From the NCBI GenBank assembly GCA_964007475.1, contig OZ023274.1:79867303-79931302 (forward strand): a stretch of DNA of 64,000 bases, written 5' to 3'. The first letter of the stretch is position 1. Each line of letters opens with the position of its first letter. The stretch is from Hybos culiciformis. Its lineage: Eukaryota; Arthropoda; Insecta; Diptera; Hybotidae. The position numbers were made by a program, and so were the translations under genes. The notes beneath the pieces are model-generated. The model searched no databases, was not told where the DNA came from, and worked only from the letters and a program-made list of their open reading frames with translations. Of this stretch, positions 63,169-64,000 are shown piece by piece.

Positions 63169-64000
63169 ATGTTGTCCAAGACTAGTGAAGATTTATCACT
63201 CTTCTTGAATCTTCAAACCGAATTTAAAATTCTTATTGAGGACAGCTATAATGGTTATGTATCCTCGATTGTTCCCGAACTCGTTTCAAACCCGAAAAAG
63301 TTTTGGCAATTTATCAACTATAAGAAAAAAAATGATGAATATCCACCGGCCTTACAGTTTAAGAATGTTAAATCTGGTCATCCGCAGCAAATCGCTGAGA
63401 TGTTTGCGGGTTTTTTTCTCTGAATGTTTTATAGACTCAAACAATGTACCAGATGAAGATTATTTTAGATATATGGATGAATTTCCCAATACTACCCTTT
63501 CATCATTCTCAATAACATCTGGAAAAGTTTTAAATAGCTTACAGCAATTGAAGCCAGATTTTTCATGTGGCCCGGATGGAATTCCACCTTTTGTTTTGGT
63601 GAATTGCTCAGATTTACTTTTATTGCCATTAACAGTTTTGTTCAATAGATCTATTGAGTTATCTAGATTTCCTAAAATGTGGAAGAGCGCTTATGTTCGT
63701 CCTATACATAAAAAGGGTAGTAAGATAGAAATTACGAATTACATACCAATAGCTAAATTGTCCACAATTCCAAAAGTTTTTGAAAAGATTGTGTTTGATA
63801 AAATTTGTTTTTCACTGCAAACTGTTTATATCAGATAAGCAACATGGATTTGTGAGTGGTAGGTCGACTGTCACCAATCTAATGGAAGTCTCATCATTTA
63901 TCCTTGAGTCTATGGAAGGGGGGTGTCAGACGGACAAAGTCTATACGGATTTCTCAAAGGCTTTTGATAGGTTGTCACATAGTTTGATTCTTTTTAAGCT
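63169..64000 (+). pseudogene. LINE reverse transcriptase, N-terminal half (broken, cut by window)
   Basis: The pre-RT segment includes NPKKFWQFINYKK. The frame then shifts at a T-run near 63410 and continues through CGPDGIPPFVL, WKSAYVRPIHKKGS and NYIPIAKLSTIPKVFEK (usually NYRPIS). A further shift near 63825 leads into KQHGFVSGRST and YTDFSKAFDRLSH, whose first Asp is the motif A catalytic residue (63948-63950). The YADD box lies beyond the window. Confidence 0.85.

Larger units (their letters stand above)
62183..64000 (+). mobile_element. 5'-truncated Jockey/CR1-type non-LTR retrotransposon
   Basis: Plus-strand remains of a LINE second frame: an apurinic-type endonuclease, a linker with a PPWY motif, and the first half of a reverse transcriptase. 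Homology-like sequence starts abruptly inside the endonuclease just after an in-frame TAG (62180-62182), about 275 bp beyond the last finger exon. This fits 5' truncation during target-primed reverse transcription. Base composition is less A+T-rich than around it. At least four frame changes and one internal stop (about 63157) show that the copy is dead. The window ends before the second RT aspartates, so the 3' end is unseen. Confidence 0.88.

Noticed and set aside
1..64000. tRNA, rRNA or CRISPR arrays
   Set aside because: No cloverleaf with tRNA boxes, no rRNA core and no spaced repeat array was seen.

Overview
The window reads as one very A+T-rich piece of an insect nuclear genome, full of homopolymer runs and long introns. 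It covers the 3' alternative-exon array of a longitudinals lacking (lola)-type BTB zinc-finger gene. Eleven separate plus-strand exons each end in a stop codon and carry one or two C2H2/C2HC fingers of the Lola type, meaning a first finger ending in H-x4-C and a short, mostly 7-residue, spacer to a second finger. Every one of these exons begins, right after an AG acceptor, with two bases that complete a split codon, so all could be joined in frame to the same upstream donor. The BTB domain and common 5' exons are not in the window and presumably lie to the left. The insect order cannot be fixed from this sequence; composition and intron size would fit a fly, but that is a guess.

Layout: 1-6225 is intron-like, with a probable small coding exon at 4038 that may have its own ATG exon ending at 3801. 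Finger exons follow at 6226-7538, 13914-14929, 26107-26414, 27738-28465, 29889-30673 plus 31372-31521 (one finger split by an intron), 32713-33020, 36531-36958, 38064-38662 (single finger), 41567-41886, 51749-53283 (longest, glutamine- and alanine-rich linker) and 61531-61907. Several short finger-less exon candidates lie between them; the best is 17746-17795. Two TATA-containing segments inside the array (about 21888 and 29065) could be internal promoters. That would suit lola, since independent transcription of 3' exons followed by trans-splicing is known in Drosophila.

The introns hold many small non-coding repeats: long foldback or TIR elements near 3162, 10868, 35937, 43296, 48380, 54858, 59896 and 61272, and a Helitron/HINE-like remnant with a divergent tandem repeat near 39260-39823. 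The right end (62183-64000) is a 5'-truncated, frameshifted Jockey/CR1-type non-LTR retrotransposon with an endonuclease and the start of a reverse transcriptase; it runs off the window edge.

In function, each finger exon would give a Lola isoform with the same BTB dimerisation module but its own DNA-binding tip and linker. The array is therefore a switchboard of DNA specificities rather than a set of independent genes.
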